Source of the DNA: Streptomyces armeniacus
GTDB lineage: Bacteria; Actinomycetota; Actinomycetes; Streptomycetales; Streptomycetaceae
Direction: 5' to 3'
Length of the DNA stretch: 64,000 nt
Assembly (NCBI RefSeq): GCF_003355155.1
Contig: NZ_CP031320.1
Location: forward strand, 2,032,369 to 2,096,368
Shown here: positions 25,449 through 34,217 of the stretch, one piece after another
How positions within the stretch are numbered: position 1 is the first letter of the stretch
Layout of the letters: each line of letters begins with the position of its first letter
Notes under the pieces: model-generated
What the model was told of the DNA's origin: nothing
What the model saw: the letters and a program-made list of their open reading frames with translations, nothing else
Database searches by the model: none
Translations under genes and position numbers: made by a program

Positions 25449-27208
25449 TTGTCGTCACCCTCTCCCGCCTTGGCGCTGCCCGCGCCCTCTCCGACCAGGA
25501 CCTTCTCCTGCGTTCCCGGCTCACCGAGCTGCTCCAGCGCGACGATCTCCGGGTGGTGCAGGTCGAATGCCGGGGATTCGGAGCGGATGCGCGGCAGCGT
25601 GAGGAAGTTGTGCCGCGGCGGCGGGCAGGAGGTCGCCCACTCCAGCGAACGGCCGTACCCCCAGGGGTCGTCGACCTCGATCTTCTTGCCGTGCTTCGCC
25701 GTCTTCCACACGTTGTAGAAGAACGGGAGCATCGACAGCCCGAGCAGGAACGAGCTGACCGTGGAGATGGTGTTGAGCGCGGTGAAGCCGTCCGCGGCCA
25801 GGTAGTCGGCGTACCGGCGGGGCATGCCCTCCGCACCGAGCCAGTGCTGCACCAGGAACGTGCCGTGGAAGCCGATGAACAGCGTCCAGAAGGTGATCTT
25901 CCCCAGCCGCTCGTCCAGCATCTTCCCGGTGAACTTCGGCCACCAGAAGTGGAATCCGGCGAACATCGCGAAGACGACCGTGCCGAAGACCACGTAGTGG
26001 AAGTGCGCCACCACGAAGTACGAGTCGGACACGTGGAAGTCCATCGGCGGCGACGCCAGGATGACCCCGGTCAGGCCACCGAAGGTGAAGGTGACCAGGA
26101 AGCCGATGGTCCACAGCATCGGCGTCTCGAAGGACAGCGAGCCCTTCCACATGGTGCCGATCCAGTTGAAGAACTTCACGCCGGTCGGCACCGCGATCAG
26201 GAAGGTCATGAAGGAGAAGAACGGCAACAGGACGCCGCCGGTCACGTACATGTGGTGCGCCCACACCGTCACCGAGAGACCGGCGATGGCGATCGTCGCC
26301 CCGATCAGGCCGATGTAGCCGAACATCGGCTTGCGGCTGAAGACCGGGATGACCTCGGAGACGATGCCGAAGAACGGCAGCGCGATGATGTACACCTCCG
26401 GGTGCCCGAAGAACCAGAACAGGTGCTGCCAGAGCAGCGCACCGCCGTTCGCGGCATCGAAGATGTGCGCGCCGAACTCGCGGTCCGCCTCCAGCGCGAA
26501 GAGCGCGGCGGCCAGCACCGGGAAGGCCAGCAGCACGAGGACGCCGGTGAGCAGCACGTTCCAGGTGAAGATCGGCATCCGGAACATCGTCATGCCGGGA
26601 GCGCGCATGCAGATGATGGTGGTGATGAAGTTGACCGAGCCGAGGATCGTGCCGAAGCCGGAGAAGGCCAGACCCATGATCCACATGTCGGCGCCCACGC
26701 CCGGCGAGTGCACCTCGCTGGACAGCGGCGCGTACGCGAACCAGCCGAAGTCCGCGGCGCCCTGCGGCGTGAGGAACCCGGCCACCGCGATGAGCGAGCC
26801 GAAGAGGTAGAGCCAGTACGCGAACATGTTCAGCCGCGGGAACGCCACGTCGGGCGCGCCGATCTGGAGCGGCATGATCCAGTTCGCGAAGCCGGCGAAC
26901 AGCGGGGTCGCGAACATCAGCAGCATCACCGTGCCGTGCATGGTGAACGCCTGGTTGAACTGCTCGTTCGACATGATCTGGGTGCCCGGACGGGCCAGTT
27001 CCGCCCGCATGAACAGCGCCATCACGCCGCCGATGACGAAGAACAGGAACGACGTGGCGAGATAGAGCGTCCCGATCGTCTTGTGATCGGTCGTGGTCAT
27101 CCACTTCACGACGACGTTGCCGGGCTGCTTACGGCGCACGGGCAGCTCGTTCTCGTACGAGTCGTCTGCCGCTGCGGCACCCTGGTGCGGTTCGTTGAGG
27201 ATGCTCAC
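25445..27208 (-). CDS. ctaD: Cytochrome c oxidase subunit I
   Basis: A 587-residue catalytic subunit of the aa3 oxidase with twelve membrane helices. Visible ligands: FTMHGTVML (low-spin heme a), GHPEVYI with the Tyr-His crosslink and CuB His, WAHHMYVTG (two CuB His), and [10 protein letters not shown] (heme a3 and heme a His). It reduces oxygen to water and pumps protons. It sits between ctaC and ctaF with 4-bp overlaps on both sides, forming ctaC-ctaD-ctaF. Confidence 0.98.
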   Translation of the reverse strand: MSILNEPHQGAAAADDSYENELPVRRKQPGNVVVKWMTTTDHKTIGTLYLATSFLFFVIGGVMALFMRAELARPGTQIMSNEQFNQAFTMHGTVMLLMFATPLFAGFANWIMPLQIGAPDVAFPRLNMFAYWLYLFGSLIAVAGFLTPQGAADFGWFAYAPLSSEVHSPGVGADMWIMGLAFSGFGTILGSVNFITTIICMRAPGMTMFRMPIFTWNVLLTGVLVLLAFPVLAAALFALEADREFGAHIFDAANGGALLWQHLFWFFGHPEVYIIALPFFGIVSEVIPVFSRKPMFGYIGLIGATIAIAGLSVTVWAHHMYVTGGVLLPFFSFMTFLIAVPTGVKFFNWIGTMWKGSLSFETPMLWTIGFLVTFTFGGLTGVILASPPMDFHVSDSYFVVAHFHYVVFGTVVFAMFAGFHFWWPKFTGKMLDERLGKITFWTLFIGFHGTFLVQHWLGAEGMPRRYADYLAADGFTALNTISTVSSFLLGLSMLPFFYNVWKTAKHGKKIEVDDPWGYGRSLEWATSCPPPRHNFLTLPRIRSESPAFDLHHPEIVALEQLGEPGTQEKVLVGEGAGSAKAGEGDDK

Positions 27209-28200
27209 GGGTTATTCGTCTCCGCATTCCTGGCGTCACCGGTGGTCTCGACGCCCGACGGGATGTAGCCGGTCTGGCCCTTCTTCGCCAGCTCCTCCAG
27301 ATGCTTCTGGTAGCGCTCCGGAGAGACGACCTTCACGTTGAACAGCATCCGGGAGTGGTCCACGCCGCACAGCTCGGCGCACTTGCCCATGAAGGTGCCC
27401 TCCTTGTTCGGAGTCACCTCGAAGCGGTTGGTGTGCCCGGGGATGACGTCCTGCTTCATCAGGAACGGCACCACCCAGAACGAGTGGATGACATCGCGGG
27501 AGGTCAGCACGAACTGGACCGTCTCGCCCTTCGGCAGCCACAGCGTCGGACCCGGGTTGTCGTTCTGCGGGTTCCGGTCGCCGGGGGTGCCCGCGGTGTA
27601 GACGCCCTCGGCGCCCTCCGGGAAGGCTTCCTTCATCCGGTCCGGAATCGCCTTCAGAGCACCGGAGTTCTCACCGGACGTCTTCGGATCGCCGTCGACG
27701 TCCTCGATGTAGTTGAAGCCCCAGCTCCACTGGTAGCCGACCACGTTCACCACGTGGTCCGGCTTCTTGGAGGTCTCGAGGAGCTTCGCCTCGTCGCGCG
27801 CGGTGAAGTAGAACAGGACGGACACGATGACGATCGGCACCACCGTGTACAGCGCCTCGATCGGCATGTTGTAACGGGTCTGCGCGGGCACCTCGACCTT
27901 GGTCTTGGAGCGCCTGTGGAAGATGACACTCCACACGATCAGGCCCCACACCAGCACGCCCGTCGCGAGCGCTGCCGCCCACGAGCCCTGCCACAGGGAG
28001 AGGATGCGCGGCGCCTCTTCCGTGACCGGGGTGGGCATGCCGAGGCGGGGGAAGTCCTTTGATGTGCAGCCGGTCGCGGTCACCAGGACCAGACCCGCCA
28101 TCAGCGCTTGCGGCAGCTTCCGCCGCATCGGGCGCCGCGACGAGGGGGTACCGCCCCCGCCCGTTGGGCGGTGGGGGAGGTCGGAGCCGTTGGGACTCAC
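27205..28200 (-). CDS. ctaC: Cytochrome c oxidase subunit II
   Basis: A 331-residue lipoprotein-type subunit II: after a basic N-terminus a signal segment ends in TATGC (lipidation Cys45), then two membrane helices and a CuA domain. CuA ligands are visible in [10 protein letters not shown] and [12 protein letters not shown]. The start used gives a Pro/Gly-rich leader; MRRKLPQAL at residue 25 is an alternative start that leaves a standard lipoprotein signal. It accepts electrons from QcrC. It heads ctaC-ctaD-ctaF, behind a 530-bp gene-free region. Confidence 0.95.
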   Translation of the reverse strand: MSPNGSDLPHRPTGGGGTPSSRRPMRRKLPQALMAGLVLVTATGCTSKDFPRLGMPTPVTEEAPRILSLWQGSWAAALATGVLVWGLIVWSVIFHRRSKTKVEVPAQTRYNMPIEALYTVVPIVIVSVLFYFTARDEAKLLETSKKPDHVVNVVGYQWSWGFNYIEDVDGDPKTSGENSGALKAIPDRMKEAFPEGAEGVYTAGTPGDRNPQNDNPGPTLWLPKGETVQFVLTSRDVIHSFWVVPFLMKQDVIPGHTNRFEVTPNKEGTFMGKCAELCGVDHSRMLFNVKVVSPERYQKHLEELAKKGQTGYIPSGVETTGDARNAETNNP

Positions 28201-28408
28201 GTAGCGCCTTCCCGAGAGTCTCGCCCGCTCAGCCGGGCTCGGCCGTTAGGTGGTCGGGCGCGGCCCTGGCGGGGCAGGGGTTTGATGTTTATGCGGACCA
28301 AACCCTAACGGACGCCATTTGGGCCCGCGCGGGGAGGGTGCCCAACGCGCCGCGCGGCACCCCGAAGGGGTGGAATCGCGGCCCCACCAGGGGCGGGAAC
28401 CGCCCCTT

Positions 28409-28536
28409 CAGCCCGTCCGGCGTTTGAGGACGGCCCTCAGCCACGGTGGGTCCCGCGCCCGGCAGACATCGGTTAAGGAACCGGCCCTGTGCCGCCCGGC
28501 GGCCGCCCCGGTCCGTCCTCAAACGCCGGACGGGCT
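28409..28536. repeat. Interspersed repeat cluster 4 (facing pair)
   Basis: A forward copy at 28409-28442 (with the GGCCCTCAGCCAC extension also seen at 15010, 16860 and 51705) and a reverse copy at 28511-28536, about 70-75 bp apart. Confidence 0.88.
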
Positions 28537-28710
28537 TGGGTGAATGGGACCGCGCCCACGTCGCGCACCGCAGGTGCGTCGTGGTCGAGGGTCGTCCTCA
28601 AGCGCCGGACGGGCTGAAGGTGCGGACGGGCTTGGGTGGGACCGCGCCCACGTCGCACACCGCAGGTGCATCGTGGCCGAGGGCCGTCCTCAAACGCCGG
28701 ACGGGCTGAC
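28535..28710 (+). repeat. Tandem duplication, ~96 and ~80 bp, each with a reverse repeat copy
   Basis: Two adjacent units begin with CTTGGGTG, share GGGACCGCGCCCACGTCGC, a CACCGCAGGTGC segment and end in a reverse copy of the interspersed repeat (28591-28617 and 28681-28708). Unit one has about 15 extra bases at its end. The second unit ends 20 bp before the GTG of the downstream gene, so the duplication moved the promoter region outward. Confidence 0.85.
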
Positions 28711-28730
28711 GGGCGCGTTAGCGTGCGTAC

Positions 28731-30155
28731 GTGTCCTACTTTGACGCCGCATCCTCCGTCCCCCTCCACCCCGTCGCCCGCCAGGCGCTGCTCGCCGCGC
28801 TGGACGAGGGCTGGGCCGACCCCGCGCGGCTGCACCGCGAGGGCCGCCAGGCGCACATGCTGCTGAACGCGGCGCGCGAGACGGCCGCCGAGGCCGTCGG
28901 CTGCCGCCCGGACGAGCTGTCCTTCACGCCGTCCGGCACCCGCGCCCTGCACACGGGTATCGCCGGCGCGCTGGCCGGGCGGCGGCGCGTGAGCCGCCGG
29001 CTGGTCGTGTCCGCCGTGGAGCACTCCGCCGTGCTGCACGCGGCCGAGTCGCACCGGGCCGGCGGCGGTTCGGTCACGGAGGTGGCCGTGGACCGTACGG
29101 GCCGGGTGGCGGCCGAGTCGTACGCGCGGGCCCTGCGGGCCGGGGAACAGGGCGAGGGCCAGGACGAGGGCGAAGGCGCCGCCCTCGCCTGCCTGCAGAG
29201 CGCCAACCACGAGGTGGGCACCGTACAGCCCGTCGCCGAGGTGGTCGAGGCGTCCCGGGAGGCGGGGGTGCCGCTGCTCGTGGACGCCGCGCAGTCGCTC
29301 GGCTGGCGGGCCGTGCCGGGTGGCTGGTCGCTGCTGGCCGGGAGTGCGCACAAGTGGGGCGGCCCGCCCGGCGTGGGGCTGCTGGCCGTACGGAAGGGGA
29401 CGCGGTTCGCCGCGCCGCAGCCGACCGACGAACGGGAGTCGGGCCGCGCGCCCGGCTTCGAGAACATCCCGGCGGTGGTCGCGGCGGCCGCGTCGCTGCG
29501 CGCGGTCCGCGCGGAGGCCGACGTCGAGGCCGCGCGGCTGCACACCCTGGTGGACCGGATCAGGGCGCGGGTGCCCGAACTCGTCCCGGACACCGAGGTG
29601 GTCGGCGACCCCGTGCGGCGGCTGCCGCACCTGGTGACCTTCTCGTGCCTGTACGTGGACGGCGAGGCGCTGCTGCACGCGCTGGACCGGGCGGGCTTCT
29701 CGGTCTCGTCGGGTTCCTCGTGCACGTCGAGCACGCTGACGCCGAGTCATGTGCTGAAGGCCATGGACGTGCTGTCGGAGGGCAACGTACGGGTGTCGCT
29801 GCCGCCCGGTACGGAGGCGGCGGACGTGGACCGCTTCCTGGAGGTGCTGCCGGAGGCGGTGCGTTCCGTACGTGCGCACCTGGGCGCGCCCGCGGAGACC
29901 GGCGCAGCCGTCCCCGAGGGCGCGGACGGGGACGAGCCGGCGCGGGAGCGTACGGTCGACGCGCTCGGCCGGCTGTGCCCCGCGCCGGTCATCGAGCTGG
30001 CCAGGGCGATCGGCGAGGTGCCGGTGGGCGGTGTCGTGACGGTCCTGGCCGACGACGAGGCGGCCCGGCTGGACATCCCGGCGTGGTGCGAGATGCGGGG
30101 GCACGACTACCTGGGCGCGGAGGGCACCTCGTACCGCGTACGGCGCCGCGGCTGA
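28731..30155 (+). CDS. Cysteine desulfurase fused to a TusA-like sulfur carrier
   Basis: A 474-residue fusion. Residues 1 to about 385 form an IscS/NifS-type desulfurase: EHSAVLHAAE, QSANHEVGTVQP, PLP lysine K208 in AGSAHKWGG and the catalytic-loop cysteine C331 in SSGSSCTSS. After an acidic linker (385-405), residues 407-474 are a TusA/SirA domain with the CPxP signature (C416 in LGRLCPAPVIELARAIGEV). The desulfurase would pass persulfide sulfur straight to its own carrier, for tRNA thiolation, molybdopterin or other thio-cofactors. GTG start. The same gene lies at this position in S. coelicolor as far as I recall. It is distinct from the SufS-like paralogue at 15.1 kb. Confidence 0.88.
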   Translation: MSYFDAASSVPLHPVARQALLAALDEGWADPARLHREGRQAHMLLNAARETAAEAVGCRPDELSFTPSGTRALHTGIAGALAGRRRVSRRLVVSAVEHSAVLHAAESHRAGGGSVTEVAVDRTGRVAAESYARALRAGEQGEGQDEGEGAALACLQSANHEVGTVQPVAEVVEASREAGVPLLVDAAQSLGWRAVPGGWSLLAGSAHKWGGPPGVGLLAVRKGTRFAAPQPTDERESGRAPGFENIPAVVAAAASLRAVRAEADVEAARLHTLVDRIRARVPELVPDTEVVGDPVRRLPHLVTFSCLYVDGEALLHALDRAGFSVSSGSSCTSSTLTPSHVLKAMDVLSEGNVRVSLPPGTEAADVDRFLEVLPEAVRSVRAHLGAPAETGAAVPEGADGDEPARERTVDALGRLCPAPVIELARAIGEVPVGGVVTVLADDEAARLDIPAWCEMRGHDYLGAEGTSYRVRRRG

Positions 30156-30229
30156 CGCCCGTACGCCCGTACGCGCCACGCCGGGGAAAGCCGCGCCAGG
30201 GCGCCCGGCCACACCGTGCCGGAACAGCG

Positions 30230-30268
30230 AACGGGCACCCCCGCCGGCGCGCGGCGCGGGTGCCCGTT
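30230..30268. terminator. Bidirectional stem-loop between convergent genes
   Basis: AACGGGCACCC and GGGTGCCCGTT form a perfect 11-bp stem around a GC-rich loop, between the end of the desulfurase-TusA gene and the end of the PfkB kinase gene. It can serve both transcripts. Confidence 0.75.
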
Positions 30269-30290
30269 ACGGCTGCGGGACGGCCGCCGG

Positions 30291-31265
30291 TCAGGCCAGG
30301 TGGGCCTGGACCTCGGACGCGGCGTCGTCGCCGTACGCCTTGGTGAAGCGCTCCATGAAGTGGCCGCGGCGCAGCTCGTACTCCTGGGTGCCCACCGTCT
30401 CGATCACGAGCGTGGCCAGCATGCAGCCGAGCTGCGCGGCACGCTCCAGGCTGACGCCCCACGAGAGGCCGGTGAGGAAGCCCGCGCGGAACGCGTCGCC
30501 GACGCCGGTCGGTTCCGCTTTGCGCTCCTCTTCCGGGCAGGCGACGAGGATCGGCTCCTCGCCCTTGCGCTCGATCCGTACGCCCTGGGCGCCGAGGGTG
30601 GTGACGCGGGTGTCGACGCGGTCCAGGATCTCGTCGCCGGACCAGCCGGTCTTGGACTCGACGAGGCCCTTCTCGTACTCGTTCGAGAAGAGGTACGTCG
30701 CGCCGTCCAGCAGGACGCGGATGTCCTCGCCGTCCATGCGCGCGATCTGCTGGGAGAAGTCCGCCGCGAAGGGGATGCCGCGGGTCCGGCACTCCTCGGT
30801 GTGCCGGATCATGGCCTCGGGGTCGTCCGCGCCGATGCAGACCAGGTCGAGGCCGCCGACGCGCTCGGCGACCGACTGGAGCTCGATCAGCCGGGCCTCG
30901 CTCATGGCGCCGGTGTAGAAGGAGCCGATCTGATTGTGGTCGGAGTCGGTGGTGCAGACGAAACGCGCGGTGTGCAGCGTCTCGGAGATGCGGACCGATC
31001 CGGTGTCCACCCCGTGCCGGTCGAGCCAGGCGCGGTACTCGTCGAAGTCCTCGCCGGCCGCGCCGACCAGGATCGGCTTGGCGCCGAGCTGGCCCATGCC
31101 GAAGCAGATGTTGGCGGCGACGCCGCCGCGGCGGACGTCGAGGGCGTCCACGAGGAACGAGAGGGAGACCGTGTGCAGCTGTTCGGCGACCAGCTGGTCG
31201 GCGAAACGGCCGGGGAAGGTCATCAGGTGATCGGTGGCGATTGAGCCGGTGACTGCGATACGCAC
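30291..31265 (-). CDS. PfkB-family carbohydrate/nucleoside kinase, adenosine kinase-like
   Basis: A 324-residue ribokinase-fold enzyme. The N-terminal substrate region has GGVAANICFGMGQLG, and the C-terminal signature ends EPTGVGDAFRAGF with catalytic base D257. The position near ctaC and the length match AdoK of M. tuberculosis (Rv2202c), an adenosine kinase of this otherwise sugar-kinase-like family; purine salvage is therefore the best guess, ribokinase or another sugar kinase the alternative. The ATG at 31265 has GGAGGAG nearby upstream. Confidence 0.82.
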   Translation of the reverse strand: MRIAVTGSIATDHLMTFPGRFADQLVAEQLHTVSLSFLVDALDVRRGGVAANICFGMGQLGAKPILVGAAGEDFDEYRAWLDRHGVDTGSVRISETLHTARFVCTTDSDHNQIGSFYTGAMSEARLIELQSVAERVGGLDLVCIGADDPEAMIRHTEECRTRGIPFAADFSQQIARMDGEDIRVLLDGATYLFSNEYEKGLVESKTGWSGDEILDRVDTRVTTLGAQGVRIERKGEEPILVACPEEERKAEPTGVGDAFRAGFLTGLSWGVSLERAAQLGCMLATLVIETVGTQEYELRRGHFMERFTKAYGDDAASEVQAHLA

Positions 31266-31403
31266 GACGAAATCTGCTCCTGGAGGAGGAGAATGGAGAC
31301 GGGCCCGTTCACGCTACCCGTTATCGCGCCGTAGTCGAACAGGGCGTAACTACCAGATAGTAGGCCCTTCCCGGCACTCCGTCCGCTGCGTAGCGTCGTC
31401 TTC

Positions 31404-31658
31404 ATGACCAAGCACGCGCACTCCCCCGGCTTCCCCCCGCCCGAGCCCGAGTCGCTGGCGCAGCTGCGCGGCGACTGCGCGCGGATGGCTCCGCACTGGC
31501 AGACGGGGACCGCCACGGGTTCCGTTTCCGGCTCCGCTTCCGGCTCCGGGCGCCGGGAGTCCAAGGCCGCCGGTACCGGCCCCGTAGCATTGCACGGCGT
31601 ACGCGTGCCGTCACGCTCCGCGCGACTGCTGGACGGTATGTCCGAGTACGGGGACTGA
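31404..31658 (+). CDS. Small Streptomyces-type hypothetical protein
   Basis: An 84-residue protein without membrane segment or known domain. The start (MTKHAHSPGFPPPEPE) and end (RSARLLDGMSEYGD) look ordered while the centre is a Gly/Ser repeat. Third-position GC bias fits coding. I have a memory of similar short proteins here in other Streptomyces, but cannot assign a function. It precedes the large exported protein by 90 bp. Confidence 0.55.
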   Translation: MTKHAHSPGFPPPEPESLAQLRGDCARMAPHWQTGTATGSVSGSASGSGRRESKAAGTGPVALHGVRVPSRSARLLDGMSEYGD

Positions 31659-31748
31659 GGGAACCGCTCGTACCACCGCTCCGTCCAAGGGGCATCCCCG
31701 CACAAGGGATGCGACCCGAGTGATGAGCGGAGCCGAAGGAGCGATGCG

Positions 31749-33425
31749 GTGAGCACCCAAGAAACCCCCGAGCGACCCCGGGAGCGGCGACGTCAGCTGA
31801 CCGTCCTCTCGGTGGCGGCAGCCGTGCTGCTCGCCGGAGGTGGAGGCGCGTACTGGGCGTCGAGCGCTTCCGACGACGGCGGATCCGCCGCACGCGAGGA
31901 CGCGTCGGCCGCGCCCGAACCCCTGGTACTGGACGGAGCGGGCCGTACGGAGTCGGGTGACGGCGGCGACAGCCGTTCCGGGGTCGCCCCGGGCGAGCCG
32001 AACCCGAACGGCCACACGACCTACCGCGCCGACGGCAAGCTGCCCGACGGGCCGGACTCCGCGTCCGTGTTCCGCCGTTCCGGCAGCATCGGCAAGTCCG
32101 AGGTGACCGCCGTCGCCAAGGCGCTGGGCGTACCGGGCACGCCGAAGCTGGAGCACGGCCGCTGGACGATCGCGGGCGGCAAGGAGGGCCCGTCGCTGTC
32201 CGTCGGCAGCGAGCGCGCGGCCGGCATGTGGACGTACTCGCGGCAGGCAGACCTGATCGACATGACGTGCGGCACGCCGAACGCCAAGGGCGGCGGGAAG
32301 CTGCCCGACCGTACGGAGTGCGCGGAGCCGGGCAGCGGGTCCGAGTCCGGTTCGTCGGGCTCCGGTTCGGGCTCCGGCGACGGCGACGGCGACGGCGAAG
32401 TCAGCGCCTCGGACACCGACCCCTCGGACGACAAGGCCGTCAGCACGATGACCGTGCCGTCGAACGGCGCCGAGCCGGTCTCCGAGGAGAAGGCGAAGGA
32501 CGCCGTACGTCCGGTACTGGAGGCGCTGGACCTGAAGGGCGCCGAGCTGGACGCGTCCTCCGCGTACGGATCGCTGCGCGTCGTCAACGCCCAGCCGGAG
32601 GTGGAAGGGCTGCCGACGCACGACTGGGGCGGCACGTTCACGGTCGGCCCGGACGGCAAACTGTCGCGCGCGCACGGAAAGTTGGGCGAGCTGAAGGAGG
32701 GCGCGGAGTATCCGGTGATGAGCGCCGCCGACACGCTCAAGCAGCTCAACAAGTACGGCGGGCCGCGCACGCTCGAGGCGGCGCGCTGCGCCGTGCCCCC
32801 GAAGCCGGACAAGCCGGACGCGAAGCCCGAGAAGCCGCAGACGAAGCCCGCACCCGGCGGCGTCACCTCCGAGGACGTGCCCTGCGGGCCGTCCGGTACG
32901 GCGAAGACGCTCTCGGTCACCGGGGCGGAGTTCGGCCTGGCCACCCAGTTCTCGCACGGCAAGCCGGTCCTCGTACCGTCCTGGATCTACGAGGTGCAGC
33001 GGCCGGGCGGCAAGGACACGTACCCGGTGACGTACCCGGCCGTGGAGCCGGAGTACCTCGACCGCACCGGCGGTGAGGACCGTACGGGCGGTGGCGACGA
33101 CGGCACGGCGGAGCCCCCGTCACCGGACGGCCCGGACAAGGGCGAGGGCAAGGACAAGGCGGGCCAGGCGGTCTCCTCGTACAAGGCCGAGGGCCGGAAG
33201 CTGACCGTCACGTTCTGGGGCGGCGTCTGCCACAAGTACGCGGCGAAGGCGGACGAGTCCGGGGACAAGGTGACCGTCACCGTCGAGGAGGGCGAACGCG
33301 AACCCGGCAAGGCATGCGTGATGATCGCGAAGCAGCAGACCGTCGACGTCACGCTCGACAAGCCGCTCGGCGACCGCGAGGTCGTCGACGCGCGGGACGG
33401 TGAGCCGCTGCCGCAGCGGAAGTAA
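31749..33425 (+). CDS. Large membrane-anchored extracytoplasmic protein
   Basis: A 558-residue protein with one N-terminal membrane segment (about 17-37, preceded by Arg-rich cytoplasmic residues), the remainder outside. The exterior is interrupted by low-complexity linkers: Ser/Gly/Asp near 195-225, a Lys/Pro-rich stretch near 350-375 and an Asp/Gly/Pro-rich stretch near 440-475. The segments between contain Cys pairs likely to form disulfides. I do not recognise a domain; it matches the place of the S. coelicolor gene annotated only as a large membrane protein (SCO2160). GTG start with GGAG upstream. It ends at a shared terminator facing erpA. Confidence 0.75.
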   Translation: MSTQETPERPRERRRQLTVLSVAAAVLLAGGGGAYWASSASDDGGSAAREDASAAPEPLVLDGAGRTESGDGGDSRSGVAPGEPNPNGHTTYRADGKLPDGPDSASVFRRSGSIGKSEVTAVAKALGVPGTPKLEHGRWTIAGGKEGPSLSVGSERAAGMWTYSRQADLIDMTCGTPNAKGGGKLPDRTECAEPGSGSESGSSGSGSGSGDGDGDGEVSASDTDPSDDKAVSTMTVPSNGAEPVSEEKAKDAVRPVLEALDLKGAELDASSAYGSLRVVNAQPEVEGLPTHDWGGTFTVGPDGKLSRAHGKLGELKEGAEYPVMSAADTLKQLNKYGGPRTLEAARCAVPPKPDKPDAKPEKPQTKPAPGGVTSEDVPCGPSGTAKTLSVTGAEFGLATQFSHGKPVLVPSWIYEVQRPGGKDTYPVTYPAVEPEYLDRTGGEDRTGGGDDGTAEPPSPDGPDKGEGKDKAGQAVSSYKAEGRKLTVTFWGGVCHKYAAKADESGDKVTVTVEEGEREPGKACVMIAKQQTVDVTLDKPLGDREVVDARDGEPLPQRK

Positions 33426-33449
33426 CGCAACGCGGCGTCGGCGCACTAC

Positions 33450-33490
33450 GGCGAAGGCGGCGGGCCTGTGGGGGGCCTGCCGCCTTCGCC
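33450..33490. terminator. Bidirectional terminator between convergent genes
   Basis: GGCGAAGGCGGC and GCCGCCTTCGCC, extended by GGCC/GGCC, form a stem of about 16-18 bp with a short G-rich loop between the large exported protein gene and erpA. Confidence 0.8.
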
Positions 33491-33592
33491 GCGTTCTGCG
33501 TGCGTCTGCTGTGTGTCTGTGCTGCGCCCGCGCTGCGTATGCCACGCGCTGTACGTGTGCGCCGGGCCCGATGCGTACGGGCCCGTGCCGCG

Positions 33593-33946
33593 TCAGCTGA
33601 ACGAGTCTCCGCAGGCGCAGGAGCCCGTCGCGTTCGGGTTGTCGATCGTGAAGCCCTGCTTCTCGATGGTGTCGACGAAGTCGATGGAGGCGCCGCCGAG
33701 GTACGGGGCGCTCATCCGGTCGGTCACGACCTTCACGCCGTCGAAGTCCTTCACGACGTCGCCGTCGAGGGACCGCTCGTCGAAGAACAGCTGGTACCGC
33801 AGCCCGGAACAGCCACCCGGCTGAACAGCCACGCGCAGCGCCAGATCGTCACGGCCCTCCTGCTCGAGCAGGCTCTTGACCTTCGCCGTAGCGGTGTCGG
33901 ACAGGATGATGCCCTCACTCACAGCGGTCTCGTCCGATACGGACAT
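33593..33946 (-). CDS. erpA: A-type iron-sulfur cluster insertion protein
   Basis: A 117-residue HesB/ErpA-type carrier. The three cluster ligands are conserved: C46 in GGCSGLRYQ and C110 and C112 in GSCACGDSFS. It delivers Fe-S clusters to target enzymes; the divergent nadA gene encodes a 4Fe-4S enzyme that needs such delivery. The M. tuberculosis gene in this position is Rv2204c. Confidence 0.93.
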   Translation of the reverse strand: MSVSDETAVSEGIILSDTATAKVKSLLEQEGRDDLALRVAVQPGGCSGLRYQLFFDERSLDGDVVKDFDGVKVVTDRMSAPYLGGASIDFVDTIEKQGFTIDNPNATGSCACGDSFS

Positions 33947-34139
33947 CTGCTTCTCTCCCGGGTTGTACGGACTGCTCTGCCACCGGCTGCAACCAGCGGC
34001 ATCCCGGATTCATTCCAGGCAGGTACGTCGTTTCACGCGCTTCTCATGCTCGCACACCGGGCCTCGTACGGTCACCGGCCCCGGGCCCGCAGCCCTCGCC
34101 GCGGGAATGCGTCACATCGACGCGATGGCCATCGTCAAA

Positions 34140-34188
34140 CTGACACGAAGCGGTTATGATAGATAACGTCAAAGAGACGATAAGTCTC
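34140..34188 (+). promoter_or_regulatory. nadA promoter with two palindromes
   Basis: An AT-rich island in a GC-rich genome. Two perfect inverted repeats, GTTAT-N5-ATAAC (34153-34167) and GAGAC-N5-GTCTC (34174-34188), have centres 21 bp apart, two helical turns. A plausible promoter runs through them: CTGACA (34140-34145), 18 bp, TAACGT (34164-34169). A repressor responding to NAD supply (NrtR- or NadQ-like) would fit this layout; the identity is inferred. Confidence 0.55.
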
Positions 34189-34217
34189 GTGTTCTGGAAA
34201 CAGAAAGGGTGCGTGAC

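Larger units (their letters stand above)
28201..28730. other. 530-bp gap between ctaC and the desulfurase-TusA gene
   Basis: No gene is supported. The first ~100 bp should hold the ctaC promoter (minus strand). The rest is dominated by four copies of the interspersed repeat and a tandem duplication, listed separately. It is the densest repeat cluster of the window. Confidence 0.7.

Noticed and set aside
25553..27268. Long plus-strand open frame opposite ctaD
   Set aside because: Charged, repetitive translation without domains; ctaD on the other strand has all heme and copper ligands.
28409..28710. CRISPR array formed by the interspersed repeats
   Set aside because: Copies occur in both orientations, at uneven distances and spread over the window; no cas genes are present.
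28446..28866. Short plus-strand frames over the repeats at 28.4-28.9 kb
   Set aside because: They consist of translated repeat sequence, overlap the start of the desulfurase gene and show no conserved domain.
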